A stretch of 64,000 nt of DNA from Paracoccus sp. R12_2 (lineage in GTDB: Bacteria > Pseudomonadota > Alphaproteobacteria > Rhodobacterales > Rhodobacteraceae). Under the pieces are notes generated by a model. That model saw nothing but the letters and a program-made list of their open reading frames with translations. It searched no databases and had not been told where the DNA came from. Positions 43,852-52,945 of this stretch are shown in pieces (position 1 is the stretch's first letter; each line of letters starts with the position of its first letter). The DNA is taken from assembly GCF_017744015.1 (NCBI RefSeq), contig NZ_JAGHRA010000001.1, forward strand, positions 1-64,000, in the 5' to 3' direction. Both the position numbers and the translations under genes were made by a program.

Positions 43852-44808
43852 CTATGCCGGTTCGCGCAGCACGCGCGGAACCTTGAATTCAATGTTCTCT
43901 TGCGCGGTTTCCACCACTTCGACCGTCACATCGAAACGTGCGCGAAAGGCATCGATCACCTCGGTGATCAGCACCTCGGGCGCGCTGGCGCCGGCAGTCA
44001 CGCCGACGGCGCGTATGCCGTCGATCGCGCGCCAGTCGATCTGATCGGCGCGCATGACCAGTTGCGAATAGGCGCAGCCCGAGGCCTTGCCCACCTCGAC
44101 CAGACGCTTGGAATTGCTGGAATTCTGTGCACCGATCACCAGCAGCGCATCGATCATCGGCGCCACCGCCTTGACCGCCGCCTGGCGATTCGTGGTGGCG
44201 TAGCAGATATCCTCCTTGGCCGGCCCTATGATCGAGGGGAAGCGCGCCTGAAGCGCCGCCACGATCCCGGCGGTGTCATCGACCGACAATGTGGTCTGGG
44301 TGATGAAGGCCAGCCGGTCCGGGTCGCGCGGGGCGATCTGCGCGACATCGGACACCGTCTCGACCAGGATCACCTCGCCTTCCGGCAATTGTCCCATTGT
44401 TCCAAGGACCTCCGGGTGCCCGGCATGGCCGATCATGACCATCTGCAGCCCTGCGGCGTGGTGTCGTTCGGCCTCGACATGGACCTTGCTGACCAGCGGA
44501 CAGGTCGCGTCCACGAACACCATCTCGCGCCTGCGTGCCTCGGCCGGGACGGCCTTGGGCACGCCATGGGCGGAAAAGATCACCGGCCGGTCATCGGGGC
44601 ATTCATTCAGTTCCTCGACGAAGACAGCGCCTTTTTCACGAAGCGAATCAACGACATACTTGTTGTGGACGATCTCGTGCCGGACATAGACCGGGGCGCC
44701 CCATTTCTGCAGCGCCATTTCGACGATCTTGATGGCGCGGTCGACGCCGGCGCAGAACCCGCGCGGCGCGGCAAGATAAAGGGTCAAAGGCGGCTTGGCG
44801 TGTTCCAT
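43852..44808 (-). CDS. ispH: 4-hydroxy-3-methylbut-2-enyl diphosphate reductase IspH
   Basis: The product is 318 residues. The three Cys that hold the Fe-S cluster are in [25 protein letters not shown] and [33 protein letters not shown] and SAHGVP are further family motifs. IspH makes isopentenyl and dimethylallyl diphosphate in the last step of the MEP pathway. It is preceded by a 127-base gap after cobQ and seems to be transcribed alone. Confidence 0.95.
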   Translation of the reverse strand: MEHAKPPLTLYLAAPRGFCAGVDRAIKIVEMALQKWGAPVYVRHEIVHNKYVVDSLREKGAVFVEELNECPDDRPVIFSAHGVPKAVPAEARRREMVFVDATCPLVSKVHVEAERHHAAGLQMVMIGHAGHPEVLGTMGQLPEGEVILVETVSDVAQIAPRDPDRLAFITQTTLSVDDTAGIVAALQARFPSIIGPAKEDICYATTNRQAAVKAVAPMIDALLVIGAQNSSNSKRLVEVGKASGCAYSQLVMRADQIDWRAIDGIRAVGVTAGASAPEVLITEVIDAFRARFDVTVEVVETAQENIEFKVPRVLREPA

Positions 44809-44935
44809 GCCGCTGACCTAGCGCGACCGGGCCATTTCGTCCAGCGTCAGGACGGTCACGATGCGTCCACCGCCGATGCACCGCACGTGCACAGGCTGTA
44901 CACAGCTGGCGGGCGTTGCGTGTTGCGTCCCCGGG

Positions 44936-46414
44936 TCATGGGGATTCGGGCAAAGAAGAAGCATCGGATGCCACGGCCAGCAGCCCGGTGACATCCAGAT
45001 GCGCCTCGAGATGGTCGGCCAGCCGGTCCAGCGTCGCCTCGACGCCCGCCTCGTAGCCCGGCTGCGACGCGGCGCCGAGCCGCGACAGATAGGCGGCGCG
45101 AAAGCCGTCATCGGAAAACAGCCCGTGCAGATAGGTGCCGACGATCCTACCATCCGCGCTGATCGCGCCGTCCGGGGCAGGCATATGCGCGAAGGGGCGT
45201 GCGCAGTCGGGGCCGTCGCTGCGGCCCATGTGAATCTCGTAGCCGGTGACATTCCGACCAAGCGCGGTGCCCGAAACCCGTTCCAGCCGCTTGTCGGCCG
45301 CCATGACCGTGTCGATATTCAGAATGCCCAGACCGGGCGTTTCGCCCGCCATGCCGTCGCGCCCCGAGGGGTCGCGGATCGTCCGTCCCAACATCTGATA
45401 GCCGCCACAGAGCCCCAGAACATGTCCGCCGCGGCGCACATGCGCGGCAAGGTCGATGTCCCAGCGCTGCGCACGCAGGAACGCCAAATCGCCAAGCGTC
45501 GACTTGGTGCCGGGAATCACGACCAGATCGGCATCGCCGGGAATCGGCCGTCCCGGCCCCAGCATCGTCAGGCTGACGCCCGGTTCCGCCGCCAGCGGGT
45601 CGAGATCGTCGAAATTCGCGATTCGCGACAGCGTCAGGCAGACGACATGGACCCCCTGCCCCCTCGAGGCGCGCAGATCCACCGCATCCTCGGCCGGCAG
45701 GCGGTGGGCGTCGGCAAACCACGGAACCACGCCGAAGCCGGGCCAGCCGGTGCGGTCGGCGATATGGCGGTATCCGTCGTCGAACAGGCGCGGATCGCCG
45801 CGGAACTTGTTGATCAGGAAGCCGCGGATCATTGCCGCGTCCTCCGGGTCGATCACCGCCTGCGTGCCGACGATCTGGGCGATCACCCCGCCTCGGTCGA
45901 TGTCACCGGCCAGCACCACCGGCACCCCGGCCGCACGGGCGAAACCCATATTGGCGATGTCGCGGGGCCGCAGATTGACCTCGGCGGGGCTGCCCGCGCC
46001 CTCGACGATCACCAGGTCATGCGCCGAGGACAGGCGATGAAAGCTGTCCAGCACGCCGGCCATCAGCCGTGGACGCAGCGCCGCATAGTCGCGCGCCTCG
46101 GCCCGCGCGATGGCGCGGCCCTGCAGCACCACCTGTGCGCCGGTGTCCGTCTCGGGCTTCAGCAGGACCGGGTTCATGTCGGTCAGCGGATCAAGGCCGC
46201 AGGCCCGCGCCTGCAGCGCCTGGGCCCGGCCGATCTCGCCGCCGTCTCGTGTCACGGCGGCGTTGTTCGACATGTTCTGCGGCTTGAACGGTGCGACCCC
46301 GATGCCGCGCCGCCGTGCCGCGCGGCAAAGGCCCGCGACCAGCATCGACTTGCCGACATTGGAGCCTGTGCCCTGAATCATCACTGCCGGCATCACGGAC
46401 ACTCTGCTTGCCAT
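44936..46414 (-). CDS. cobQ: Cobyric acid synthase CobQ
   Basis: The product is 492 residues from the ATG at 46414 (GCAGGTG just upstream); ATGs at 46423 and 46393 are alternatives. The N-terminal ATP-binding domain has [20 protein letters not shown] and [14 protein letters not shown]. The C-terminal class I glutamine amidotransferase has the nucleophile Cys in [12 protein letters not shown] and His in TYLHGLF. The enzyme amidates side chains b, d, e and g of adenosylcobyrinate diamide. It lies 42 kb from the cobB-cobF locus, so the B12 genes are dispersed, and no riboswitch is seen before it. Confidence 0.95.
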   Translation of the reverse strand: MASRVSVMPAVMIQGTGSNVGKSMLVAGLCRAARRRGIGVAPFKPQNMSNNAAVTRDGGEIGRAQALQARACGLDPLTDMNPVLLKPETDTGAQVVLQGRAIARAEARDYAALRPRLMAGVLDSFHRLSSAHDLVIVEGAGSPAEVNLRPRDIANMGFARAAGVPVVLAGDIDRGGVIAQIVGTQAVIDPEDAAMIRGFLINKFRGDPRLFDDGYRHIADRTGWPGFGVVPWFADAHRLPAEDAVDLRASRGQGVHVVCLTLSRIANFDDLDPLAAEPGVSLTMLGPGRPIPGDADLVVIPGTKSTLGDLAFLRAQRWDIDLAAHVRRGGHVLGLCGGYQMLGRTIRDPSGRDGMAGETPGLGILNIDTVMAADKRLERVSGTALGRNVTGYEIHMGRSDGPDCARPFAHMPAPDGAISADGRIVGTYLHGLFSDDGFRAAYLSRLGAASQPGYEAGVEATLDRLADHLEAHLDVTGLLAVASDASSLPESP

Positions 46415-46466
46415 CACCTGCATCGGTGACTAGATAGGCGCGTCCGCAAATGAAAGGCCGAATTCC

Positions 46467-46994
46467 GTGCAAAACGTCGTGCTGACCATCCACCTGATCC
46501 TGGCGGTGCTGCTGACCGGGGTCGTGCTGCTGCAACGGTCCGAGGGTGGCGGGCTTGGCATGGGCGGCGGCAGCGGCGGCGGCGTCATGAGCGGACGTCA
46601 GGCCGCCAATGCGATGACCCGGCTGACCTGGGTGTTCGGCATCGCGATCTTCTGCACGTCGATCGGGCTGACGGTGATTGCCGCCCGCGAGGCCTCGGAC
46701 GGATCGATCATGGATCAGATGGGTGTGCCCGAACAGCAACAGGCCCCCGCTTCGAACCTGCCGAGCCTGCCGGCCTATACCCCGCCCCCTTCGACCGGCG
46801 GCGATCCGATGACCCCGCCGGCGCCGGATGCGCCCGCGGCCAGCGCACCGGCCCCTGCAGCGCCTGAAAACGAGGCGCCGGCAGCGGATGCGGTGACACC
46901 GCCCGCCGCCGAGGCACCGGCCGAAACCACAGCCCCCGAGGCCGCGTCCGATCCCGCGCCGGAAGAACCAGCCGCCCCCGCGCCGTCGAACTGA
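46467..46994 (+). CDS. secG: Preprotein translocase subunit SecG with long Pro/Ala-rich tail
   Basis: The product is 175 residues from a GTG at 46467 (GAAAGG upstream). Two membrane segments (NVVLTIHLILAVLLTGVVLLQ and LTWVFGIAIFCTSIGLTVIAA) flank the conserved loop with GGGLGMGGGSGGG. This is SecG of the SecYEG channel. The C-terminal ~85 residues are a low-complexity Pro/Ala/Glu tail, making it longer than E. coli SecG (110). A 7-bp stem hairpin follows at 47012-47030. Confidence 0.92.
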   Translation: MQNVVLTIHLILAVLLTGVVLLQRSEGGGLGMGGGSGGGVMSGRQAANAMTRLTWVFGIAIFCTSIGLTVIAAREASDGSIMDQMGVPEQQQAPASNLPSLPAYTPPPSTGGDPMTPPAPDAPAASAPAPAAPENEAPAADAVTPPAAEAPAETTAPEAASDPAPEEPAAPAPSN

Positions 46995-47011
46995 CGCCAT
47001 ACAACAATTTG

Positions 47012-47030
47012 GGGCAGAATATTTCTGCCC
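47012..47030 (+). terminator. Hairpin downstream of secG
   Basis: GGGCAGA (47012-47018) pairs with TCTGCCC (47024-47030) around a 5-base loop, 18 bases after the secG stop. The following bases TACATCAACTT lack a clean T-run, so termination would be partial. Confidence 0.5.
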
Positions 47031-47049
47031 TACATCAACTTGCGGTCCG

Positions 47050-47078
47050 TTGCGGCCACGGGGCGAATCGTCTATATC
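47050..47078 (+). promoter_or_regulatory. Candidate sigma70-type promoter for pyrG
   Basis: TTGCGG (47050-47055) and TATATC (47073-47078) are separated by exactly 17 bases, and the -10 element ends 68 bases before the pyrG start codon. The region is clearly less GC-rich than its surroundings. Confidence 0.5.
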
Positions 47079-47146
47079 TTTAGTCCCGTGATGCAGACGC
47101 TTCGGCGGTCCGCAGATCATCGAATTTTGCACATCACGGGGTCTTC

Positions 47147-48790
47147 ATGGCGCGTTACATCTTTATCACCGGCGGCGTGGTATCGTCCCTTGGCAAGGGG
47201 CTGGCCTCGGCGGCGCTGGGGGCGCTGTTGCAGGCGCGCGGCTTTACCGTCAGGCTGCGCAAGCTGGACCCCTATCTGAACGTCGATCCGGGCACGATGA
47301 GCCCGTTCGAGCATGGCGAGGTCTTCGTCACCGATGACGGTGCGGAAACCGATCTGGACCTGGGCCATTACGAACGCTTCACCGGCGTGGCGGCGCGCAG
47401 GACCGACAGCGTGTCCTCGGGGCGGATCTATTCCAACGTGCTGGAAAAGGAACGGCGCGGCGAATATCTGGGCAAGACCATTCAGGTCATTCCGCACGTT
47501 ACCAACGAAATCAAGGATTTCATTGGCATCGGCGAGGACGAGGTCGATTTCATGCTGTGCGAGATCGGCGGCACGGTGGGTGACATCGAGGGCCTGCCCT
47601 TCTTCGAGGCGATTCGCCAGTTCACCCATGAACGCCCCCGCGGCCAGTGCATCCTGATGCATCTGACGCTGCTGCCCTATCTGGCGGCCTCGGGCGAGTT
47701 GAAGACCAAGCCCACGCAGCATAGCGTCAAGGAACTGCAATCCATCGGCCTGGCCCCCGACGTGCTGGTCTGCCGGTCCGAACACCCGATCCCGGAAAAG
47801 GAACGCGCCAAGATCGCGCTGTTCTGCAATGTCCGCCCGGATGCGGTGATCCCGGCCTATGATCTGAAATCCATCTACGAGGCGCCCTTGGCCTATCACC
47901 GCGCCGGGCTGGACCGGGCCGTCCTGGACGCCTTTGCGATCAGCCCCGCGCCACGCCCGGACCTGTCGAAATGGGAAGACGTGATGGACCGGCTGGACAA
48001 TGCCGAGGGTCAGGTCAACATCGCCGTGGTCGGCAAATACACCCAGCTTGAGGACGCCTATAAATCCATCGCCGAGGCGCTGACCCATGGCGGCATGGCC
48101 AACCGCGTCAGGGTCAAGGCCGACTGGGTCGACAGCGAACAGCTGGAAGGCGAAGGCGCGCATCTTCTGGACGGCTATCACGGCATCATCGTGCCGGGCG
48201 GGTTCGGCGAACGTGGCACCGAAGGCATGATCACCGCCGCGAAATACGCCCGCGAGAAGGACGTGCCCTATCTGGGCATCTGCCTGGGCATGCAGATGGC
48301 GGTGATCGAGGCGGCGCGGAACCTGGCCGACATGCCCGATGCCGGGTCCGAGGAATTCGACCACGAGGCCGGCAAGACCCGCTTTACCCCGGTCGTCTAT
48401 CACCTGAAGGAATGGGTGCAGGGCAATTACACGGTGCAGCGCAAGGTCGGTGACGACAAGGGCGGCACGATGCGGCTGGGTGCCTATACCGCGATGCTGG
48501 CCGAAGGATCCAAGATCAGCGAGATCTATGGCGGCGCGACCGAGATGGAGGACCGCCACCGCCACCGCTATGAAGTGGACGCGAAATATCGCGAGGCGCT
48601 GGAGGCGGCGGGGCTGTCATTCTCGGGCATGTCGCCGGACGGCAAGCTGCCCGAGGTGATAGAGTATCGCGATCACCCGTGGTTCATTGGCGTCCAGTCG
48701 CACCCGGAATTGAAATCGAAACCCTTCGATCCGGCGCCCCTGTTCGCGGGCTTCGTGCGGGCCGCGATGGAGGAAGGGCGGCTGGTGTGA
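47147..48790 (+). CDS. pyrG: CTP synthase
   Basis: The product is 547 residues. The N-terminal amidoligase domain (about 1-268) starts [32 protein letters not shown]. The C-terminal glutaminase has the nucleophilic Cys near residue 379 in [17 protein letters not shown] and the His-Glu pair in QSHPEL. It makes CTP from UTP, ATP and glutamine. The length matches E. coli PyrG (545). A good candidate promoter lies in the 152-base gap after secG; the gene appears monocistronic. Confidence 0.97.
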   Translation: MARYIFITGGVVSSLGKGLASAALGALLQARGFTVRLRKLDPYLNVDPGTMSPFEHGEVFVTDDGAETDLDLGHYERFTGVAARRTDSVSSGRIYSNVLEKERRGEYLGKTIQVIPHVTNEIKDFIGIGEDEVDFMLCEIGGTVGDIEGLPFFEAIRQFTHERPRGQCILMHLTLLPYLAASGELKTKPTQHSVKELQSIGLAPDVLVCRSEHPIPEKERAKIALFCNVRPDAVIPAYDLKSIYEAPLAYHRAGLDRAVLDAFAISPAPRPDLSKWEDVMDRLDNAEGQVNIAVVGKYTQLEDAYKSIAEALTHGGMANRVRVKADWVDSEQLEGEGAHLLDGYHGIIVPGGFGERGTEGMITAAKYAREKDVPYLGICLGMQMAVIEAARNLADMPDAGSEEFDHEAGKTRFTPVVYHLKEWVQGNYTVQRKVGDDKGGTMRLGAYTAMLAEGSKISEIYGGATEMEDRHRHRYEVDAKYREALEAAGLSFSGMSPDGKLPEVIEYRDHPWFIGVQSHPELKSKPFDPAPLFAGFVRAAMEEGRLV

Positions 48791-48860
48791 TAGGCAAAAA
48801 TGATTGCCATACTAAGACCGCGCACCTAGCCTTGGCCGCGTTCTTCAGCAGGAGCGCCTG

Positions 48861-49985
48861 ATGCCCACAACCACGCCGACGTGGATCTGGTACGACGCGG
48901 GCGATATCTACACCCGCGCCACCTCGGACACGGCCGGTTTCGAAGCATCCGTGCGAAGCGGCGGCCCGGTGCTGTCCAGCTATACCGAAGACGCCTTCAT
49001 CAACGACCAGAACGATGATGAGCGCATCGACGATATTGATTCCCTTGGGACCGGCGATACGTTCACGCCCGGCGCAGCCGAAGGCATCACCATCGGGGGC
49101 TCGTTCCGTCAGGTCGAGACGTTTTCCCGGTTTTTTGTGGATGCGGTCACGACGGACGGTGCGACGGTCAGCGACCTTCCCATGATCACCTATCAGTTCA
49201 GTGATGGCAGCATCGCGTTTCGGCTTGCAGACCCCGGGGTTGCGACGCTGCTGTCGAATGGTGTCCAGCGCAATGAAATCGCCGATTTCCAGTTCGGCGA
49301 CGAACCGGCGCTGTTCTTCAGGTCCATTGCAGTGGACGGTCACAACGACGCCTTTCCCTGCTATGCTGCGGGTACGATGATCGACACGCCGAATGGTCAG
49401 ACCCCGGTCGAGAAACTGAAGGTCGGCGACCTAATATGGACCCTGAAGAACAGCCAGCAACCGATCCGCTGGATCGGACAGCGGCGGATCACGTTTCCAC
49501 GCGACGGCAGCCGCGACCACCTGCGGCCGGTCCGCATCGACCTGAACTTGCTGACCGGCGCGGCTTGCGAGGGCAGGCTGACGATCACCGTTTCGCCGCA
49601 GCACAGGATCCTGCTGCGCTCGCCCATCGTTCAGCGCATGTTCGACACGCCGGAAATTCTTGTCCCCGCCAAGGCGCTGCTGGGTCGGCCCGGCTGCCGG
49701 GTGGTCGAGGACATTCCCGCAATCACATATGTCCATTTCATCTGCGACGACCATCAGATCGTCGCGGCGGACGGTGTTCTCAGCGAAAGCCTGTATCTGG
49801 GCGATCAGGCGTGCAGCATGCTTGGCCGCGAGGCCATGTCCGAGATCATGGAGATATTCCCCGAGTTGCGGGACCATGGAATTCGCAAGGCGGCACCGTT
49901 CGCGGGCGTCCGCAAGGGGCGCCGGCTTGTCGAACGGCATCTGCGGAACCAGCGCCCGCTTGGTGCGCTGCGCTCGGCACACTGA
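48861..49985 (+). CDS. Hint-domain (Hedgehog/intein-like) protein
   Basis: The product is 374 residues. Residues 1-165 form an Asp-rich beta region without a named domain (YDAGDIYTRATSDTAGF, TFTPGAAEGITIGGSFRQ). At Cys167 a Hint domain begins: CYAAGTMIDTPNGQTPVEKLKVGDLIWTL, then ITVSPQHRILL as the block B His and a final part VHFICDDHQIVAADGVLSESLYLGD. In the bacterial Hint_2 family autoproteolysis at the Cys is possible. Such proteins are abundant in Rhodobacteraceae, often at the end of secreted RTX-type proteins. There is no signal peptide; export by a type I system is only a guess. No transporter is adjacent. Confidence 0.83.
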   Translation: MPTTTPTWIWYDAGDIYTRATSDTAGFEASVRSGGPVLSSYTEDAFINDQNDDERIDDIDSLGTGDTFTPGAAEGITIGGSFRQVETFSRFFVDAVTTDGATVSDLPMITYQFSDGSIAFRLADPGVATLLSNGVQRNEIADFQFGDEPALFFRSIAVDGHNDAFPCYAAGTMIDTPNGQTPVEKLKVGDLIWTLKNSQQPIRWIGQRRITFPRDGSRDHLRPVRIDLNLLTGAACEGRLTITVSPQHRILLRSPIVQRMFDTPEILVPAKALLGRPGCRVVEDIPAITYVHFICDDHQIVAADGVLSESLYLGDQACSMLGREAMSEIMEIFPELRDHGIRKAAPFAGVRKGRRLVERHLRNQRPLGALRSAH

Positions 49986-50007
49986 AAAGACCTCATCGGT
50001 CCGCGCG

Positions 50008-51168
50008 CTAGCGTTTGCCGTGGGCCAGTGACATGGCCTCCTCCATCCCGCGCAGCCGCAGCATCGCCCATGTGCCCACCACGGGCCCCGGCAGCAGGGC
50101 GACGAAGGTCCACTGCCAGCCCCCCAGCAGTGCCGCGATATGCGGCATCAGCCAGATCGCCAGAACGGTCAGCGCGAAACCAATGCTGACCTGCAAGGTC
50201 AGGGCCGTGCCGATCAGACGGGGATTCGCAAGCTCGGTCACGGCGGCCGAGAACTGGGCGCTGTCGCCGATGATCGAGATGCCCCAGATGACTGCGATCA
50301 GTGCCAGCAGCCAGGCGGGGCCGGTGAAGGCAAAGCCGATCAACGCAGCACAGGTGCCGGATACCGCCATCATCCCGGCAGTCGTCAGGCAGCGGCCGAT
50401 GCGGTCCGACAGCACGCCTCCAAGGATGCAGCCGACAACGCCCGACGCCACCACGATGAACGCAAAGATCGACGGCCCGCCGAATGGCATGATGCCGTTC
50501 TGCCCCGCCGCCCTCGCGAAGGCCAGAAACCACGCCCACATCGCATAAAGTTCCCACATATGGCCGAAATAACCGATATTGACCAACAGGACCGGGCGGT
50601 TGCGCAGCACGGCCAGCGCCTGACGCGGATCGAATGTCGCGCGACCGAAACCGTGCGGCCCCTCGCGCACCAGAAGCCCGAAGATCGCCGCCGAGCTGAG
50701 CGTGGCGGCGGTCGAGGCGATCACCACCACCCGCCAATCGACGCCGCCGCCAAGGGCGCGAAACAGGTGCGGCATTGAAGATCCCAGCGTCAGCCCGGCA
50801 ATCAGGAACCCCATCGCCAGCCCCCGTCCGCGCACGAACCACGTCGCCATCAGCTTCATGGCGGGCGGATACAACCCGGCCAGCGCCACACCGGTCACGA
50901 ACCGCGCGGCAACCGCAGCCGTGAAACCCGGTTGAAGCAGCAGCACCGCGTTTGCCGCCGCAGCCAGCAGCGCCGACAGCGTGATCAGCCGGGTGATCCG
51001 CATGATGTCGGGCAGGTTCACCAGCGACGACGCCAGCGCGCCCAGCACAAAGCCGATCTGCACCGCGTTGGTCAGCCACCCCGCCTGAGCGGGGCTGAGC
51101 TGCCAGTCCCGGATCAGTTCGGGGATGATCGCGGTGGCGGAAAACCAGCAGGTCATCGCGCCGATCAC
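50008..51168 (-). CDS. Major facilitator superfamily transporter
   Basis: From the first standard start (GTG at 51168) the product is 386 residues with about 11-12 membrane segments and MFS loop motifs (GGVLSDRIGR, AARFVTGVALAGLYPPAMKL, MATWFVRGRGLAMG). The frame stays open upstream: 18 more codons begin at a CTG (51222) that overlaps the NYN stop as CTGA and encode LIPAAENRWLALALICAG, the missing first half of TM1. The real start is therefore probably the CTG, giving 404 residues, coupled to the NYN gene. The substrate is unknown. Confidence 0.87.
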   Translation of the reverse strand: MIGAMTCWFSATAIIPELIRDWQLSPAQAGWLTNAVQIGFVLGALASSLVNLPDIMRITRLITLSALLAAAANAVLLLQPGFTAAVAARFVTGVALAGLYPPAMKLMATWFVRGRGLAMGFLIAGLTLGSSMPHLFRALGGGVDWRVVVIASTAATLSSAAIFGLLVREGPHGFGRATFDPRQALAVLRNRPVLLVNIGYFGHMWELYAMWAWFLAFARAAGQNGIMPFGGPSIFAFIVVASGVVGCILGGVLSDRIGRCLTTAGMMAVSGTCAALIGFAFTGPAWLLALIAVIWGISIIGDSAQFSAAVTELANPRLIGTALTLQVSIGFALTVLAIWLMPHIAALLGGWQWTFVALLPGPVVGTWAMLRLRGMEEAMSLAHGKR

Positions 51169-51218
51169 GCCGGCGCAGATCAGCGCCAGCGCCAGCCAAC
51201 GGTTTTCCGCTGCAGGGA

Positions 51219-51770
51219 TCAGGTCTCGGCCTGCTGGGGTTCGCGCGGGGGCCGGCCGATGATGTCGCGCAGGGCGTCAAGTTCGATGAAGTTGTCGGCC
51301 TGACGGCGCAGATCATCCGCGATCATCGGTGGCTGCGACCGGATCGTGGACACGACCGAGACGCGGACCCCCTGACGTTGAAGCGATTCGACCAGCGGAC
51401 GAAAATCGCCATCGCCCGAGAACAGCACGGCATGATCCAGACGCGGCGCAAGTTCCATGGCATCCACCGCAAGTTCGATGTCCATGTTCCCCTTGACCTT
51501 CCGCCGGCCCATCGTGTCGGTGTATTCCTTGGCGGACTTCGTGACGACACAGTATCCGTTGTAGTGCAGCCAGTCGACCAGCGGACGGATCGGGGAATAT
51601 TCCTCTCCGTCGATCAGGGCGGTGTAGTAATAGACCCGTGTCAGCTTGCCGCGGCGGTCGAATTCCTGCCGCAGTAATTTGTAATCTATATCAAACCCAA
51701 GCGATTTCGCGGCGGCGTATAAATTCGCGCCATCAATGAACATCGCCAGTCGATCATCCTTGTAGAACAT
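51219..51770 (-). CDS. NYN-domain (LabA/DUF88) putative ribonuclease
   Basis: The product is 183 residues, a PIN-like NYN domain. The conserved acidic residues are in LAMFIDGANLYAAAKSLGFDIDY, VKGNMDIELAVDAMELA and AVLFSGDGDFRPLVESLQRQG, consistent with a metal-dependent nuclease site. The C-terminus RPPREPQQAET is flexible. The 5' part of the gene and its upstream region are noticeably AT-richer than their neighbours. It is followed by the MFS gene with a possible 4-base CTGA overlap. LabA-type proteins act in RNA turnover or regulation. Confidence 0.85.
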   Translation of the reverse strand: MFYKDDRLAMFIDGANLYAAAKSLGFDIDYKLLRQEFDRRGKLTRVYYYTALIDGEEYSPIRPLVDWLHYNGYCVVTKSAKEYTDTMGRRKVKGNMDIELAVDAMELAPRLDHAVLFSGDGDFRPLVESLQRQGVRVSVVSTIRSQPPMIADDLRRQADNFIELDALRDIIGRPPREPQQAET

Positions 51771-51895
51771 TCGGTGTTGCCTTCAATCAGACTTCTTGTG
51801 TGTTATTTGCTTGGCGACGCGCAGTTTGTATCCCAGCGACAGGTGGACCCGGGATGCGCATGTCGCAAGTGACAGGCTAGGATGGTTGGGCAGGC

Positions 51896-52492
51896 ATGCG
51901 GAAGCTGTCTTTCGGTATCATATGTTTAGGCGCAAACCTGCCGTCGTCTGATCTTGGCGCGAGTGAGACGCTTCGATCAGCGGTAGGCATTCTGCATACT
52001 GAACCGGATATTTCAATAACCGCCGTCAGCAGAATCTGGCGCACCCCGGCGTATCCGCCTGGCTCGGGTCCGGATTACACCAATGCGGCGGCGCTGATCC
52101 GAACGGCCCTGCCGCCCGAGGATCTGTTGGCGCGGCTGCATGCGATCGAGGCCCGGGCAGGTCGTGATCGCAGCACCGGACGCTGGTCGGCGCGCGTGCT
52201 GGATCTGGACCTGATCGCGCTGGACGATCTGGTGCTGCCCGACCTGCAGACGCATCGGCACTGGACCGGGCTTGATCCCGAACGCCAGCGTCGCGAAGCC
52301 CCCGACAGGCTGATCCTGCCGCACCCGCGAATGCAGGATCGCGGCTTCGTGCTGGCCCCGCTGGCCGAGATCGCCCCGGACTGGCAACACCCGGTGACCG
52401 GGCGCAGCGTCGTGCAGATGCTGGCCGCGCTGCCGCCCGACGCGCTGACCGGCATGGCACCGATGACGGCGGGCACGGCCACCTCAGCTTGA
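51896..52492 (+). CDS. folK: 6-hydroxymethyl-7,8-dihydropterin pyrophosphokinase FolK
   Basis: The product is 198 residues. HPPK motifs are IICLGANLPSS at the start, RIWRTPAYPPGSGPDYTNAA, the ATP/Mg site RDRSTGRWSARVLDLDLIALDDL, and LILPHPRMQDRGFVLAPLAEIAPDW. It moves pyrophosphate from ATP to the pterin in folate synthesis. The first ~60 codons are AT-richer than the rest of the gene. The order folK-rpoZ-rsh is common in Rhodobacteraceae. It is divergent from the NYN gene. Confidence 0.93.
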   Translation: MRKLSFGIICLGANLPSSDLGASETLRSAVGILHTEPDISITAVSRIWRTPAYPPGSGPDYTNAAALIRTALPPEDLLARLHAIEARAGRDRSTGRWSARVLDLDLIALDDLVLPDLQTHRHWTGLDPERQRREAPDRLILPHPRMQDRGFVLAPLAEIAPDWQHPVTGRSVVQMLAALPPDALTGMAPMTAGTATSA

Positions 52493-52563
52493 CATTTCCG
52501 GGCTGCGCCATCACTACTCCGGTTTCGCCCCGGATACCCGATTCGCAAATGCACAGGTGACAC

Positions 52564-52917
52564 ATGGCCCGCGTAACGGTCGAAGACTGCGTCGACAAGG
52601 TTCCCAACCGTTTTGACCTGGTGATGCTGGCCGCGCACCGCGCGCGCGAGATCGCCTCGGGCAACGCGCCCACGGTGGACCGCGACAACGACAAGAACCC
52701 GGTCGTCGCGCTGCGCGAGATCGCCGAGGAAACCCAGCCGGTGGATGATCTGCGCGAGCGGATGATCGAATCGACCCAGACGCAGATCGAGGTCGATGAG
52801 CCCGAAGAGGACGCGATGGCGTTGCTGCTGGGGGCCGAGGTCGATCGGCCCAAGCCCGCCGACGAGGAATCCGAAGAGCGGATGCTGCGCATGATGCTGG
52901 AAGCCAACCAGCGCTAA
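52564..52917 (+). CDS. rpoZ: RNA polymerase omega subunit
   Basis: The product is 117 residues. The N-terminal 60 residues match omega: [33 protein letters not shown] and [12 protein letters not shown]. An acidic C-terminal extension follows ([31 protein letters not shown]), making it longer than E. coli omega (91). Omega helps assemble RNA polymerase and, in E. coli, forms one ppGpp site. The adjacent rsh gene makes this pairing meaningful, though the co-location is general. Confidence 0.95.
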   Translation: MARVTVEDCVDKVPNRFDLVMLAAHRAREIASGNAPTVDRDNDKNPVVALREIAEETQPVDDLRERMIESTQTQIEVDEPEEDAMALLLGAEVDRPKPADEESEERMLRMMLEANQR

Positions 52918-52945
52918 GGCAGAACGGAAGAGGTCCTCGACAGGC

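Noticed and set aside
49805-51316. 503-codon minus-strand open frame opposite and across the MFS gene
   Set aside because: The translation is Arg/Ala-rich and the MFS frame shows real transmembrane and MFS motifs.
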